Below, one piece after another: positions 9,145 to 17,482 of a DNA stretch of 64,000 nucleotides; position 1 is the stretch's first letter; each line of letters begins with the position of its first letter. Position numbers and translations under genes: made by a program. The DNA comes from Vibrio sp. CB1-14. GTDB taxonomy: Bacteria > Pseudomonadota > Gammaproteobacteria > Enterobacterales > Vibrionaceae. The DNA lies in the NCBI RefSeq assembly GCF_040412085.2, contig NZ_CP115921.1:992001-1056000 (forward strand). Direction: 5' to 3'. A model generated the notes under the pieces. It was not told where the DNA came from. It saw nothing but the letters and a program-made list of their open reading frames with translations, and made no database searches.

Positions 9145-9554
9145 AAAACGATATACAAGTCGATGGTATCGTTGAAGGTCAGTTGCACATTGAAGGTGTG
9201 ATGGTGGTGGCTGAATCTGGTCGAGTAAAAGGCGAAGTTTATGCTAAGCAATTGATTGTCAATGGCATATTGGAAGGCGATTGTCACGCGGAGCAGATCC
9301 AGATTCTGGCAAATGGTCGTGTCAAAGGCAAAGTGTGGAGCAACAATTTGAGCATTGAACCGGGTGGCAAGTTCTTTGGTGAAACCGCTGAACTGCCTGA
9401 GAAAGAAGTGGTGACTTTAACTAGCCAAGCTAAGAAAGAGGCCAATACACCATCTCCTGCGTCCAAAAGTTCACCGCAACCTGCATCGGCATCAGGTGCA
9501 AATCAAGTGAAACCGGCAGCTAAGCCAGCGGCTAAAGCGGTGAAAACGGCATAG
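9048..9554 (+). CDS. Bactofilin (polymer-forming cytoskeletal protein)
   Basis: This 168-residue protein has a central beta-helical bactofilin domain (about 15-115) seen as repeating IxVxGxVxGxI turns such as IQVDGIVEGQLHIEG and GRVKGEVYAKQLIVNG. The N-terminus is short and basic, and the C-terminal 50 residues are low-complexity Ala/Pro/Lys/Ser. Bactofilins polymerise without nucleotide, often at the inner membrane, to localise cell-wall enzymes. AAGGAG lies 11 bases before the ATG, inside the upstream M23 gene. The overlap suggests coupled production of scaffold and peptidase. A terminator follows. Confidence 0.92.
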   Translation: MGIFSKNSGTKSRSAASTLIAKGCVISGKLKLENDIQVDGIVEGQLHIEGVMVVAESGRVKGEVYAKQLIVNGILEGDCHAEQIQILANGRVKGKVWSNNLSIEPGGKFFGETAELPEKEVVTLTSQAKKEANTPSPASKSSPQPASASGANQVKPAAKPAAKAVKTA

Positions 9555-9571
9555 CTCAAAACAATCTTATC

Positions 9572-9606
9572 GCGCCTCAAGCCTCTATTGAGGCGCCTTT
9601 CCTCTT
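9572..9606 (+). terminator. Terminator after bactofilin gene
   Basis: GCGCCTCAA (9572-9580) pairs with TTGAGGCGC (9588-9596) and is followed by a short pyrimidine-rich run. The T-tract is weak. Confidence 0.6.
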
Positions 9607-9758
9607 CGATTGACATGTCCTTTTCGCGACGTTCAATACGCTATACTTTGTATTGGGATGTCAGTGCTAACTTATTCTGGTGACGTTGTCACTTATTGTG
9701 AGCTGGAACGTTTGGCATACCCAAAATGTCGTAATGTGATCTAAGTAACCAGCCTTTC

Positions 9759-9772
9759 TTGACCGAAATCAA
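9759..9772. promoter_or_regulatory. FNR-like site upstream of napGH
   Basis: TTGACCGAAATCAA matches the FNR consensus TTGAT-N4-ATCAA in nine of ten positions. It lies about 106 bases before the napG start and just upstream of a possible TATAAC (9784-9789). Oxygen-limited activation of napGH would make biological sense. This is motif evidence only. Confidence 0.6.
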
Positions 9773-9877
9773 GCGAGGTTAGGTATAACCATAAAGCACT
9801 ATTCCAAATGACAGATTTCCCATTAACTTTATGGGATAGCCTTATGCCATTTATTCATCACTGATAAGGCGGAGTAT

Positions 9878-10645
9878 ATGTCACCAGAGAAAACTTCACA
9901 GAGTCGACGTCGATTTCTTCGCGACGCCGCTCGAACCGCGGTCGGTGTCGGCGCAGCCGCGACTGTATTAGGACTTCAATCCAAGCAAGGACAAGCCAGA
10001 ATCAGTGGTGGCGTGCCTATTCGTCCGCCCGGCGCATTGGAAGGCAATCAGTTTGACCAAGCGTGTTTACGATGCGGCCTTTGTGTTCAAGCCTGTCCTT
10101 ATGACACGCTGAAACTCGCCACATTGCTCTCTCCCGTTGCTTCTGGAACGCCATATTTTACCGCGCGCGATATTCCTTGCGAGATGTGTGAAGACATTCC
10201 CTGTGTCGTAGCCTGCCCAAGCGGTGCTCTAGACCATGCGCTGACTAACATTGATGACTCGCGGATGGGGCTAGCGGTGCTGATTGATCATGAGGAGTGC
10301 CTCAACTGGCAAGGGCTTCGCTGCGATGTGTGTTATCGCGTTTGTCCTCTTATAGATAAAGCAATCACGCTTGAGCCGATTCGTAACCAGCGAACTGGTT
10401 ATCATGCGATGTTCATCCCTACCGTTCATTCCGATGCTTGCACGGGCTGTGGTAAATGTGAGCAAGCCTGCGTGACTGAGGTACCTGTTATCAAAGTGGT
10501 TCCGATTGAACTCGCTAAGGGTTACATGGGGGATCATTACCAGCTTGGCTGGGAAGAACAGGTTGAGCTGCGAGATGGTACCTTCCCTGAAACGCCGGAA
10601 ATTGCACCAACTGAGCATATTCGCATCAATGACGGGAGAAAATAA
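9878..10645 (+). CDS. napG: Ferredoxin-type protein NapG
   Basis: This 255-residue periplasmic iron-sulfur protein has a twin-arginine signal ([10 protein letters not shown], about residues 9-40) and four cysteine clusters for 4Fe-4S centres: 63/66/69/73, 101/104/109/113, 141/149/152/156 and 188/191/194/198. NapG works with NapH to pass electrons from quinol towards periplasmic nitrate reductase NapAB. The length and the [11 protein letters not shown] segment after the signal are typical. It shares one base with napH. No napA, napB, napC, napD or napF lies in the window. Confidence 0.9.
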   Translation: MSPEKTSQSRRRFLRDAARTAVGVGAAATVLGLQSKQGQARISGGVPIRPPGALEGNQFDQACLRCGLCVQACPYDTLKLATLLSPVASGTPYFTARDIPCEMCEDIPCVVACPSGALDHALTNIDDSRMGLAVLIDHEECLNWQGLRCDVCYRVCPLIDKAITLEPIRNQRTGYHAMFIPTVHSDACTGCGKCEQACVTEVPVIKVVPIELAKGYMGDHYQLGWEEQVELRDGTFPETPEIAPTEHIRINDGRK

Positions 10646-11490
10646 TGGCTAAGAATCTCGCTAAAGATGCTGGTAATGACGCTATCCGTGAACTTGGCTG
10701 GTGGCGCGCTCATCGATTTCTGATTCTACGTAGGTTGTGTCAGCTCTCGATAATTGGCTTATTTATGATGGGGCCTACGTGGGGTATTTTACAGGGCAAT
10801 TTGTCGTCTAGCATGCTGCTAGGTACTGTCCCACTGAGTGATCCTTTATTGGTTCTGCAAACATTAGCTACCGGACATTGGCCCGAGGTGAATGCACTAA
10901 TTGGTGTCACTGTCGTTGCGGTCTTTTATGCGTTGCTAGCTCCTCGCGCGTTTTGCGCTTGGGTGTGTCCGCTAAATATCGTTACGGATATGGCGGCATG
11001 GCTGCGCCGTAAGCTGAATCTCAAAACCAGTTTCAAGTGGTCTCCAACAATACGTTACTGGTTGATCCCCGTGATCTTACTTGGCAGTGCGGTATCGGGA
11101 TCGCTGCTCTGGGCGTGGGTGGATCCCGTCGCGACACTGCATCGTGGGTTGGTATTTGGGATGGGCGCAGGTTGGATCCTTATTGCGTTGGTGTTCTTGT
11201 TGGATTTGGTGCTGGTCGAACACGGTTGGTGTGGGCATCTGTGCCCGCTTGGAGCAACTTATGGTGTGATTGGTCGTAAGAGTCCAATACGTATAAAAGC
11301 CACTCACCGCGAAGCGTGTACTAAGTGTATGGACTGCTATAATGTTTGCCCAGAGCCGGATGTACTTAGACAGCCACTAAAAGCGGGTGACAAGCGGGTA
11401 ATGAGTCAGGACTGCATCAGTTGCGGACGCTGCATTGATGTTTGTGTGCCGAAAGTCCTTGAGTTTAAAGTTCGGCCTAACGCGGACTAA
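10645..11490 (+). CDS. napH: Quinol dehydrogenase membrane subunit NapH
   Basis: This 281-residue inner-membrane iron-sulfur protein has four predicted membrane helices (about 31-49, 85-101, 136-157, 172-191), two conserved CxxxCP motifs at the membrane face (Cys104/108 and Cys196/200), and two C-terminal 4Fe-4S clusters (Cys225/228/231/235 and 257/260/263/267). NapH is thought to oxidise quinol and deliver electrons to NapG. The start codon overlaps the napG stop (TAATG). It is followed by a terminator, so the operon is just two genes. Confidence 0.9.
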   Translation: MAKNLAKDAGNDAIRELGWWRAHRFLILRRLCQLSIIGLFMMGPTWGILQGNLSSSMLLGTVPLSDPLLVLQTLATGHWPEVNALIGVTVVAVFYALLAPRAFCAWVCPLNIVTDMAAWLRRKLNLKTSFKWSPTIRYWLIPVILLGSAVSGSLLWAWVDPVATLHRGLVFGMGAGWILIALVFLLDLVLVEHGWCGHLCPLGATYGVIGRKSPIRIKATHREACTKCMDCYNVCPEPDVLRQPLKAGDKRVMSQDCISCGRCIDVCVPKVLEFKVRPNAD

Positions 11491-11498
11491 TGCAATAG

Positions 11499-11525
11499 CG
11501 CCAGCCTTGAAGGCTGGCGTTTTTC
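11499..11525 (+). terminator. Terminator after napGH
   Basis: CGCCAGCCT (11499-11507) pairs with AGGCTGGCG (11511-11519), followed by five T residues. Confidence 0.8.
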
Positions 11526-11555
11526 ATAACTCATTGGTTAGATGAAAAAGCTGAG

Positions 11556-13136
11556 TTAATAACGCGCTTCTAGCGTTACGCCACTAAAGCTGGTGTAGCC
11601 GTTAAGCATGATGTGGTAGCGGCCGTTTTTTGTACTCGTTACGGTACAGGTTTCTTGGTTACCGTAGCGATAAGGTCGACATTCCCAACTGCTGAGCGTT
11701 GGGGCCGAGCCATAGCGCAAGTACAAATCGGCATCGCCAGAGCCACCTGAAATCGTGACGCTCAAACGCTGTCCAGCAGTGACATCAATGTAATACTGCT
11801 TTTGCTCGCCGCGACCGCCAGAAATGTTGCTCACGGGTGTCGCGTTCTTGAGTTCACCATCTGGTGTCTGGCCGCCACAATCGTTGCCGCAACCGCTATC
11901 GGTGAGGCTGTAAACCAGTTTGTTCACGGTGCCATTGGTATCGCTTATCTTGTTGATGCTCGCACGCTCACTGATTTTAGCGGCCACTTGAGCGGGTGAG
12001 AGTGACCCGTTTTCTTGCAAATACAGTGCTGCGACACCAGCGACATGCGGCGTTGCCATCGAAGTGCCACTAATGGTCTTGTAGCTGTCGTCATACCAAG
12101 CAGACTTAATGCTTGAGCCCGGCGCAAAGACATCGACACAACTGCCCCAGTTAGAGAAGCTTGAACGTGCATCATTACTGGTGGTGGAGCCCACGGTGAC
12201 GCCACTGGATTCTCGAGCAGGGGAGGAGTTACAAGCATTGGCATTATCATTGCCGGCAGCGAGCATAAAGCTCACCCCTGATTGCACGGCACTAGCAACA
12301 GCGCGATCAAGTGCCGTAGATACGCCACCTCCTAAACTCATGTTGGCAACCGAAGGCCCAGATGCGTTTGCCGCCACCCAGTCTACACCACTGATAACGC
12401 CAGCAGTGGTACCAGAACCGGTACAGCTAAGCACGCGGACACCGACGATATTAACGTTTTTTGCGACACCATATTGCGCCCCGCCAATGGTGCCAGCGAC
12501 GTGAGTACCATGGCCGTTACAGTCGGTGGCATCACTGTCATTGTCGACAAAATCGTAACCAGATCGCGAGCGGCCACCAAACTCAGGGTGAGTGTTGGTG
12601 ACACCCGTATCGATAACGTATGCGGTCACACCGCTGCCATCATAGTTGTAGCTGTAGTTACTGTTTAGTGGGCGATCGCGCTGATCAATACGATCCAGTC
12701 CCCAAATAGCGTTGCTTTGATTGGCGTTGGTTGAGAATATCGGATCCAGTGTAATGACCTGGTTCTGCTCGATGAACTCGACTTGCTGATCGCCACGCAA
12801 TTCTAACAATTGCTCGGCGGTAAGTGTGGCAACGAAGCCACTTAGCGAGCGATTGAAGACTTTTTCTATCTCAAATGAATGCTGGGTAGCCAGACCGGAA
12901 ACGGTCTGCTCTGTGAACTGTTGTAACGCAATAGGATCGTTACTTAGCGTCATAGGTTGCTTGAGTACCACGATGTACTGATCGCTAAGCGCAGTGTCTG
13001 CTGATGCTGTGACTAGCGGTGCTAATACCTCATTTTGTTGTAACTCTGGAGTTGCAAGGTTTTGTTCAGCTAGGGTATAGCTAGAGTTGATCGCAAAAAC
13101 CGATGCGATAGAAAAGGTCAAAAATGTCTTTAACAT
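11556..13136 (-). CDS. Secreted subtilisin-like serine protease (S8 family)
   Basis: This 526-residue extracellular protease has a signal peptide (about 1-23), an inhibitor I9 propeptide (about 47-128), a proteinase K-type S8 catalytic domain with Asp176 (VIDTGV), His209 (GHGTHVAG) and Ser359 (SGTSMATPHVAG), and a C-terminal pre-peptidase (PPC) domain (about 440-526). The layout matches the alkaline serine exoproteases of Vibrio. I chose the ATG at 13136 because GGAA lies just upstream; the ATG at 13148 has no ribosome site. The C-terminal domain is normally trimmed after secretion. A LuxR-like site and a palindrome lie upstream. Confidence 0.92.
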   Translation of the reverse strand: MLKTFLTFSIASVFAINSSYTLAEQNLATPELQQNEVLAPLVTASADTALSDQYIVVLKQPMTLSNDPIALQQFTEQTVSGLATQHSFEIEKVFNRSLSGFVATLTAEQLLELRGDQQVEFIEQNQVITLDPIFSTNANQSNAIWGLDRIDQRDRPLNSNYSYNYDGSGVTAYVIDTGVTNTHPEFGGRSRSGYDFVDNDSDATDCNGHGTHVAGTIGGAQYGVAKNVNIVGVRVLSCTGSGTTAGVISGVDWVAANASGPSVANMSLGGGVSTALDRAVASAVQSGVSFMLAAGNDNANACNSSPARESSGVTVGSTTSNDARSSFSNWGSCVDVFAPGSSIKSAWYDDSYKTISGTSMATPHVAGVAALYLQENGSLSPAQVAAKISERASINKISDTNGTVNKLVYSLTDSGCGNDCGGQTPDGELKNATPVSNISGGRGEQKQYYIDVTAGQRLSVTISGGSGDADLYLRYGSAPTLSSWECRPYRYGNQETCTVTSTKNGRYHIMLNGYTSFSGVTLEARY

Positions 13137-13511
13137 ATTGTGTTCCATTCAAAAGTTATCGAATTATTGAATAAAGTCAGCGTTGAGATAACTGACAGTG
13201 CGAGTGCTTGAAACAGCTGTGCAGCTCGCGTATGAAATTCAAGCTAGTCAAAACCGATGAGAAACGTGTGAAGAATATATGCACTCAAGTGCATTTCATG
13301 GGGTTTGTACCAATGGCTGCGATAGGTATCATAAAAAACAGCTTTATTCTGCAGTGATGAAATTTATGTGCTACTGGGTGTTTATTGATTAAGTTATTGT
13401 TTATAAAGGATGTTTATTAATATTTTAAACTACTATTCTTGCAGTTTTATTGAATGAATAGGCAGTATATGGGTCAGTGCTCACTACAAGACCCATACGC
13501 GACACTATAGT
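13137..13511. other. Intergenic region upstream of the exoprotease
   Basis: This 375-base AT-rich region should hold the protease promoter. It contains a palindrome with ATGCACT/AGTGCAT arms at 13279-13294 and a TTATTGATT element at 13382-13390 followed by further AT-rich sequence that resembles a LuxR/HapR-type quorum site. No coding sequence or clear terminator for either convergent side is visible. Confidence 0.5.
13279..13294. promoter_or_regulatory. Palindrome upstream of exoprotease
   Basis: ATGCACT (13279-13285) and AGTGCAT (13288-13294) form a perfect seven-base dyad with a two-base spacer, 143 bases before the protease start. It is a candidate operator; the cognate protein is unknown. 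Confidence 0.4.
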
Positions 13512-14273
13512 CTAATAGATAAGATGAAGAGAGCACTGCTCATTACCGGATACAACCACTAACCATTGTCCATCTTGCCAGTGAATCACCTCCTCTCTAT
13601 ATAGGTGGGTATATTTAGAGAGTAGATTCTCACAGAGAATCGTATTGGATTCGCTGTGTTTTATTTCGATGGAAAAGTCGCCAATATCCTTTGGTAAGTT
13701 AATTTGTGTTGGCGAGTCGAGTAACAACGTTTGCAGTGACAAATCACTATCAGTCACCTTAAGTTGTGCCATGCTGTGTTGAGGTAAGGTTGTATCAACA
13801 ATAAACAGTGGAACACTATCGTCAACAGGTGTGATATCAGGCCTGGTCATTGCGTAGAGTGAATACTGACTTGCTATGACATCACCAATAGCAAATACCC
13901 AGTAAAAAGCGTCATCAACGATGTCTATTTGGGTGCTTGCGCGTTTAATTTGTAGGTTTCTATCCAATAAACTGATGGTAAACGGGTGGAGCGAGTCAAT
14001 CGGTTCGCTAAAGTGAACGGTGGTCAGAAGACTTGAATGACTTAGGACATGATCTTTCAGCAAGTGGTACTTATGCTGAGAGTGAGTTTGAGCAACAACA
14101 TCATGAATTGCGAAGCCGGAGTGATTCTGAATGAGATCGAATGTACGAATTTTCATGGATGAGGTTGTCATGATCTCAGGCTCATTAATTTGAGGTGTCG
14201 AATTGCCGCAGCCATAAAGTGAACCAAGGGCAAAGATAAATAATGAGTGTGGAATGTAGTTGAATAATTTCAT
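13512..14273 (-). CDS. Hypothetical lipoprotein
   Basis: This 253-residue protein has a lipoprotein-type signal ending SLYGC (Cys22), then a mostly beta-rich body with no recognised domain. The C-terminal part alternates hydrophobic strands and ends with CSLHLIY. It is the last gene of a three-gene minus-strand cluster after the Crp-type regulator and a small unknown protein. The start has only a weak ribosome site (GAGA). I do not recognise the family. The relatively AT-rich sequence compared with neighbouring genes suggests an acquired accessory cluster. Confidence 0.65.
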   Translation of the reverse strand: MKLFNYIPHSLFIFALGSLYGCGNSTPQINEPEIMTTSSMKIRTFDLIQNHSGFAIHDVVAQTHSQHKYHLLKDHVLSHSSLLTTVHFSEPIDSLHPFTISLLDRNLQIKRASTQIDIVDDAFYWVFAIGDVIASQYSLYAMTRPDITPVDDSVPLFIVDTTLPQHSMAQLKVTDSDLSLQTLLLDSPTQINLPKDIGDFSIEIKHSESNTILCENLLSKYTHLYREEVIHWQDGQWLVVVSGNEQCSLHLIY

Positions 14274-14286
14274 AGTAAAATCTCGA

Positions 14287-14655
14287 TTAATTGTGGTAGC
14301 TATGACGGCTAGATATTAAATCTAAGCTTTCAATATATAATTCCATCTTCGGACAGCGGAATAGACTGTCGATATCTAACCATGTAGGGTGCCTATCATC
14401 CACTGAGATAATGTAGTGCTTTTCCATGAACAGTAATGTTGTTTCTAAAATCGAGTCCCAGCGTGTATCTTTACGATGATTTCGCTGTTCTGATTTTGGA
14501 TAATACATCCACTTAGTTGTGCTTATTTGTGGGCAAATATAAACATTGCCACCGTTATCTACGACGACTTCACCCTCAAGGCCATTGACCCGGAGCTTTT
14601 TGTTTACATCGTCTTTTGTATCGGTATTAACTGCTATAGCGTAGATAAATGGCAT
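14287..14655 (-). CDS. Hypothetical protein
   Basis: This protein has 122 residues from the ATG at 14655, which has AAGG five bases upstream. The frame is open to a TTG at 14718, which has no ribosome site but whose extra 21 residues look protein-like, so the true start is uncertain. The body is polar with a GLEGEVVVDNGGNVYICPQ segment; there is no signal peptide, membrane helix or recognised domain. It lies 13 bases upstream of the lipoprotein gene and 20 to 83 bases after the Crp-type regulator, so it is probably co-transcribed with both. Confidence 0.55.
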   Translation of the reverse strand: MPFIYAIAVNTDTKDDVNKKLRVNGLEGEVVVDNGGNVYICPQISTTKWMYYPKSEQRNHRKDTRWDSILETTLLFMEKHYIISVDDRHPTWLDIDSLFRCPKMELYIESLDLISSRHSYHN

Positions 14656-14738
14656 AGTAACCTTCAGATAAAGTGAGTCCTCAGGAGACCCTGATTGTTT
14701 GGTGGTAAACGCGGCCAAAAGGCCGATGGTACTAGGTA

Positions 14739-15443
14739 TTAAATAATATTTCGTGGATCTCGAATGCTGAGATCCATATCGTCTAAATAACGAGCTAGTT
14801 TTTCAATTGAGTTAATAATAATTTTAGCGCGGTGCAGTGAAACCATTTGGTTTCTTTCTAGCTCTTTCATCACTTCATTAACTCTTTGTCTTGCAATACC
14901 TGTCATATCACTTAATTGTTGTTGGGAAATTGCTATTTCCATAGGCATGCTTTTACTACTAATATGAGCTAAGATTTCAATCAACTGATAGACGATCCGT
15001 TCAGTAATATTGGCATTGTTGACTATTTGGCTTTGTAGCCATTTTTCTCGAGATTCGAATGTGAGTGAGTAGAACCATTTGAAAATCTCATTGTTCTTGC
15101 GAGTAATTGGCGTCAGTTTTTGATTGCTAAAATGAACGATGCTGCAAGGTTCGATCTCAATCATGATAAATGAGGACAAGGAATGAGCATCATCAATATA
15201 GTTGCCAAACCAACCTCCTTCACCCACCAGTAAACAGTTTGCTGTTTTCAAGTTTGGCGTTTGAATGCAAATCGCCAGTGTCCCTTTTTCAACAAAGTTA
15301 ACGCCTTTATTAATCAAGCTTGCGCCAGCAATGCTCTGATTAGACAGCATTGTGCGCTCAGCGATGAACTCAAGGTCACTCAATAGCTCACTTGATAAGG
15401 AGGTCGTCCATCGAATTTGTTTACTGCAGACTGTCTTTGTCAT
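14739..15443 (-). CDS. Crp/Fnr-family transcriptional regulator
   Basis: This 234-residue protein has an N-terminal cyclic-nucleotide-binding-like beta-roll (about 10-120), a dimerisation helix, and a C-terminal winged helix (about 155-222) with the recognition region ISQQQLSDMTGIARQRVNEV typical of Crp/Fnr proteins. There are no N-terminal cysteines for an FNR-type cluster, and the phosphate-binding cassette of true CRP (RxS) is not evident, so the ligand is unknown. AAGGGG lies six bases before the ATG. It heads a three-gene minus-strand cluster and has two palindromes upstream that may be its operators. Confidence 0.82.
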   Translation of the reverse strand: MTKTVCSKQIRWTTSLSSELLSDLEFIAERTMLSNQSIAGASLINKGVNFVEKGTLAICIQTPNLKTANCLLVGEGGWFGNYIDDAHSLSSFIMIEIEPCSIVHFSNQKLTPITRKNNEIFKWFYSLTFESREKWLQSQIVNNANITERIVYQLIEILAHISSKSMPMEIAISQQQLSDMTGIARQRVNEVMKELERNQMVSLHRAKIIINSIEKLARYLDDMDLSIRDPRNII

Positions 15444-15540
15444 CGCTGCCCCTTTTTGATGTCGTCTAAAAAAATTATAGAGGCTAATAGCGGGTGTTTC
15501 TTGTTGATGTGAGAGAGTGTAAGAGATGGGGAGGGAGAAG

Positions 15541-15560
15541 AGTATCCGCTAGCGGACACT
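15541..15560. promoter_or_regulatory. 20-bp palindrome upstream of the Crp-type regulator
   Basis: The site has TCCGCT/AGCGGA arms inside a 20-base dyad with one mismatched pair. It lies 98 bases before the start of the Crp-type regulator and 60 bases past the stop of the upstream dioxygenase gene. It is a candidate operator or autoregulatory site. Confidence 0.5.
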
Positions 15561-15562
15561 TC

Positions 15563-15590
15563 TAGCAAATTCTTGATAAAGAACTTGCTA
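15563..15590. repeat. 12-bp inverted repeat upstream of the Crp-type regulator
   Basis: TAGCAAATTCTT (15563-15574) and AAGAACTTGCTA (15579-15590) pair with one mismatch around a GATA loop. It follows the dioxygenase gene on the minus strand but no T-run follows the stem, so it is a weak terminator candidate or a second operator. Confidence 0.5.
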
Positions 15591-15620
15591 GTGTGTTAGA
15601 TGGATAGAGTAGGAGGAGGC

Positions 15621-16223
15621 TTAACGAGCGATATCAAGAACGTTGTCTTTCACGCCATTAATTCGAAACCAACCAGCGATACTAAAGCGCTCGCGTTGTG
15701 TAGGCAGAACTTCGTGAGGGAACATTTCTGAGAAGAACACAAACAAACGGCCGGACTTAGGCTTGATGCGAGTGATTTCATTGTCATCAAGATCGTAAAC
15801 CACTAAGTCGCCGCCGTCTTCGTCTGTCCACTCATCATTCATGTAAAACACGGTCGTCAGGCGGCGGTTCTCGTTGCCACGGAAGCAATCAAGATGCTTT
15901 TGATAGAAATCGCCTTTCTCATATTTGGCGAAGTGCGCTTCATATTCAAATAGCCCCAAGAAAAAGTGTTGGTTTGCAGTTTGGCGAATGATTTCCATCT
16001 TGCTAAGAAATTGCCCTACCGGATCGCCAAGATCGGGTGAAAGCCAACAGATCTTGTCACTGCGAATGGTACTTTCACGCGCCACATCATCATTACGACC
16101 AATACGCGCTTTGTTCCACTCTTCAGGTAAGCACTCTTTGAGAGCTGAAACCTGCTCGGTTGAGAGAAAGTCATCCCAAACGAAATAGCCATGTTGGGTC
16201 AGGTTGTCGATCAGTGTTTGCAT
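15621..16223 (-). CDS. 2OG-Fe(II) dioxygenase (prolyl 4-hydroxylase-like)
   Basis: This 200-residue protein has the double-stranded beta-helix metal triad: His110 and Asp112 in KHLDC and His170 in FPHEV, with Arg179 (QRERFSI) as the likely 2-oxoglutarate anchor. The YMNDEWTDEDGGDLVVY segment between them is typical of the bacterial P4H-like 2OG-FeII_Oxy_3 group. Known members hydroxylate proteins such as EF-Tu or small peptides; the substrate here is not determined. It appears monocistronic, 156 bases downstream of scrK on the same strand. Confidence 0.88.
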   Translation of the reverse strand: MQTLIDNLTQHGYFVWDDFLSTEQVSALKECLPEEWNKARIGRNDDVARESTIRSDKICWLSPDLGDPVGQFLSKMEIIRQTANQHFFLGLFEYEAHFAKYEKGDFYQKHLDCFRGNENRRLTTVFYMNDEWTDEDGGDLVVYDLDDNEITRIKPKSGRLFVFFSEMFPHEVLPTQRERFSIAGWFRINGVKDNVLDIAR

Positions 16224-16379
16224 GATGCACCATCGTTGTTAGAAACTGGGAGGGCGCTTTATAAAGAAATAGACAGTGTGCTTCAATTTAGGTTGTTTAT
16301 CGTGACGATAACGCTTGAGAAAAAAAGGCGAGGTATAACAGGGAAGAAGTCGCCCCTTACCGCAGCAAGGGGCACAAGA

Positions 16380-17300
16380 TTACTTGATGTAATCGATAAG
16401 GGCTTGCTCACTTGGTAGCGCGGTCATTGCGCCTTTTTGTGTTGTCGCCAAAGCGCCGCAGCCGTTTGCCCAGCGAACCGCATCTACGATTGTTTCATCA
16501 TTGATCCAATCTGCTGTTTTAGATAAGCGAGTCAGTAGGCCGCCAACGAACGCATCGCCTGCGCCTGTGGTATCAACGGGTTTGACTGGTGTGCCCGCAA
16601 TGAGTTGTTGCTCATTGTCGCGAATAACCAATGCGCCTTTTGCGCCTTGAGTAATGAGCACAAGTGTATTGTTGTATTCACCGAGCGCTGCGATACCGGC
16701 GTCAAGGTTGTCGGTTTCAGTTAGGAGCATCAGTTCATCGTCTGAGAACTTAACCACATCGGCCAGAGCAATGGCTTGCTGGCACACAGGCTTGATGAGG
16801 CTTTGGTCACCCCACACTTCGTCGCGAAGATTTGGGTCGAAACTGACAAAGCCGCCAGCTTGTTTAATGCGTTTCATCGCTTCCAGCGTCGCGCTGCGGC
16901 TTGGCTCATTAGCAAGAGCGATAGAGCAAACGTGCAGCCACTCGCCTGCGCTAAACTCAGGAATGTCGCTTACTTGCATAAATTGATCGGCACTTGGCTT
17001 AACCATAAAGGTGAAGCTGCGCTCGCCTGATTCATCAAGATCAACGATAACCGTTGACGTGCGCTGGGCATCATCCAATAGCATAAAGTCAGTATTCACT
17101 TTTTCTGCACCAAGTGTTTGCTTCATGAAGCGACCAAGTGGATCTTGGCCAACACGACCAAAAAAGCCGGTCTCACCACCGAGTCGAGCGATCGCAACAG
17201 CGACGTTTGCAGGAGCGCCGCCGGGACATTTTAGATACGTCGTGTCCGTATCAGGAATCAAATCTACAACGGCATCGCCAGTTACCCAAACCTTACTCAT
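16380..17300 (-). CDS. scrK: Fructokinase ScrK (PfkB family)
   Basis: This 306-residue carbohydrate kinase has the N-terminal PfkB signature GGAPANVAVAIARLGG (residues 27-42) and the C-terminal DTTGAGDAF motif (243-251) with catalytic base Asp249. It would phosphorylate the free fructose released when ScrB splits sucrose-6-phosphate, feeding it to glycolysis. It is transcribed divergently from scrR, with two operator-like palindromes between the two genes. The length and placement in a sucrose locus support ScrK over other PfkB kinases. Confidence 0.9.
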   Translation of the reverse strand: MSKVWVTGDAVVDLIPDTDTTYLKCPGGAPANVAVAIARLGGETGFFGRVGQDPLGRFMKQTLGAEKVNTDFMLLDDAQRTSTVIVDLDESGERSFTFMVKPSADQFMQVSDIPEFSAGEWLHVCSIALANEPSRSATLEAMKRIKQAGGFVSFDPNLRDEVWGDQSLIKPVCQQAIALADVVKFSDDELMLLTETDNLDAGIAALGEYNNTLVLITQGAKGALVIRDNEQQLIAGTPVKPVDTTGAGDAFVGGLLTRLSKTADWINDETIVDAVRWANGCGALATTQKGAMTALPSEQALIDYIK

Positions 17301-17315
17301 AACAAATTTCCTGTA

Positions 17316-17327
17316 CTAATCGATTTG
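17316..17327. promoter_or_regulatory. Putative ScrR operator, copy 1
   Basis: CTAATCGATTTG contains the palindromic core AATCGATT and lies 16 bases before the scrK start. It is the first of two similar sites whose centres are 24 bases apart. Confidence 0.6.
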
Positions 17328-17338
17328 TTTTGAGTTTA

Positions 17339-17352
17339 CTAAATCGATTTAG
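17339..17352. promoter_or_regulatory. Putative ScrR operator, copy 2
   Basis: CTAAATCGATTTAG is a perfect 14-base palindrome with a central CG, as is usual for LacI-family operators. It lies between the divergent scrK and scrR genes, so ScrR probably represses both. Confidence 0.7.
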
Positions 17353-17482
17353 CAAAGAAAATGTGTTTTAATAGACACTATGATAGCGGCGCTAAAAATT
17401 GTGATCTGAAGCACGATCACGATCCGCAGTGAAGATCTTCTCTATATAAGACGCAACAAGCAGGAAGCATAAGTAGAACGCG

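Noticed and set aside
10271..10618. Long antisense frame within napG
   Set aside because: It is the mirror of a high-quality coding frame rich in Cys codons and has no ribosome site; it is a shadow of napG.
13137..13148. Upstream ATG of the exoprotease
   Set aside because: The ATG at 13136 has GGAA at a good distance while the one at 13148 has no ribosome site.
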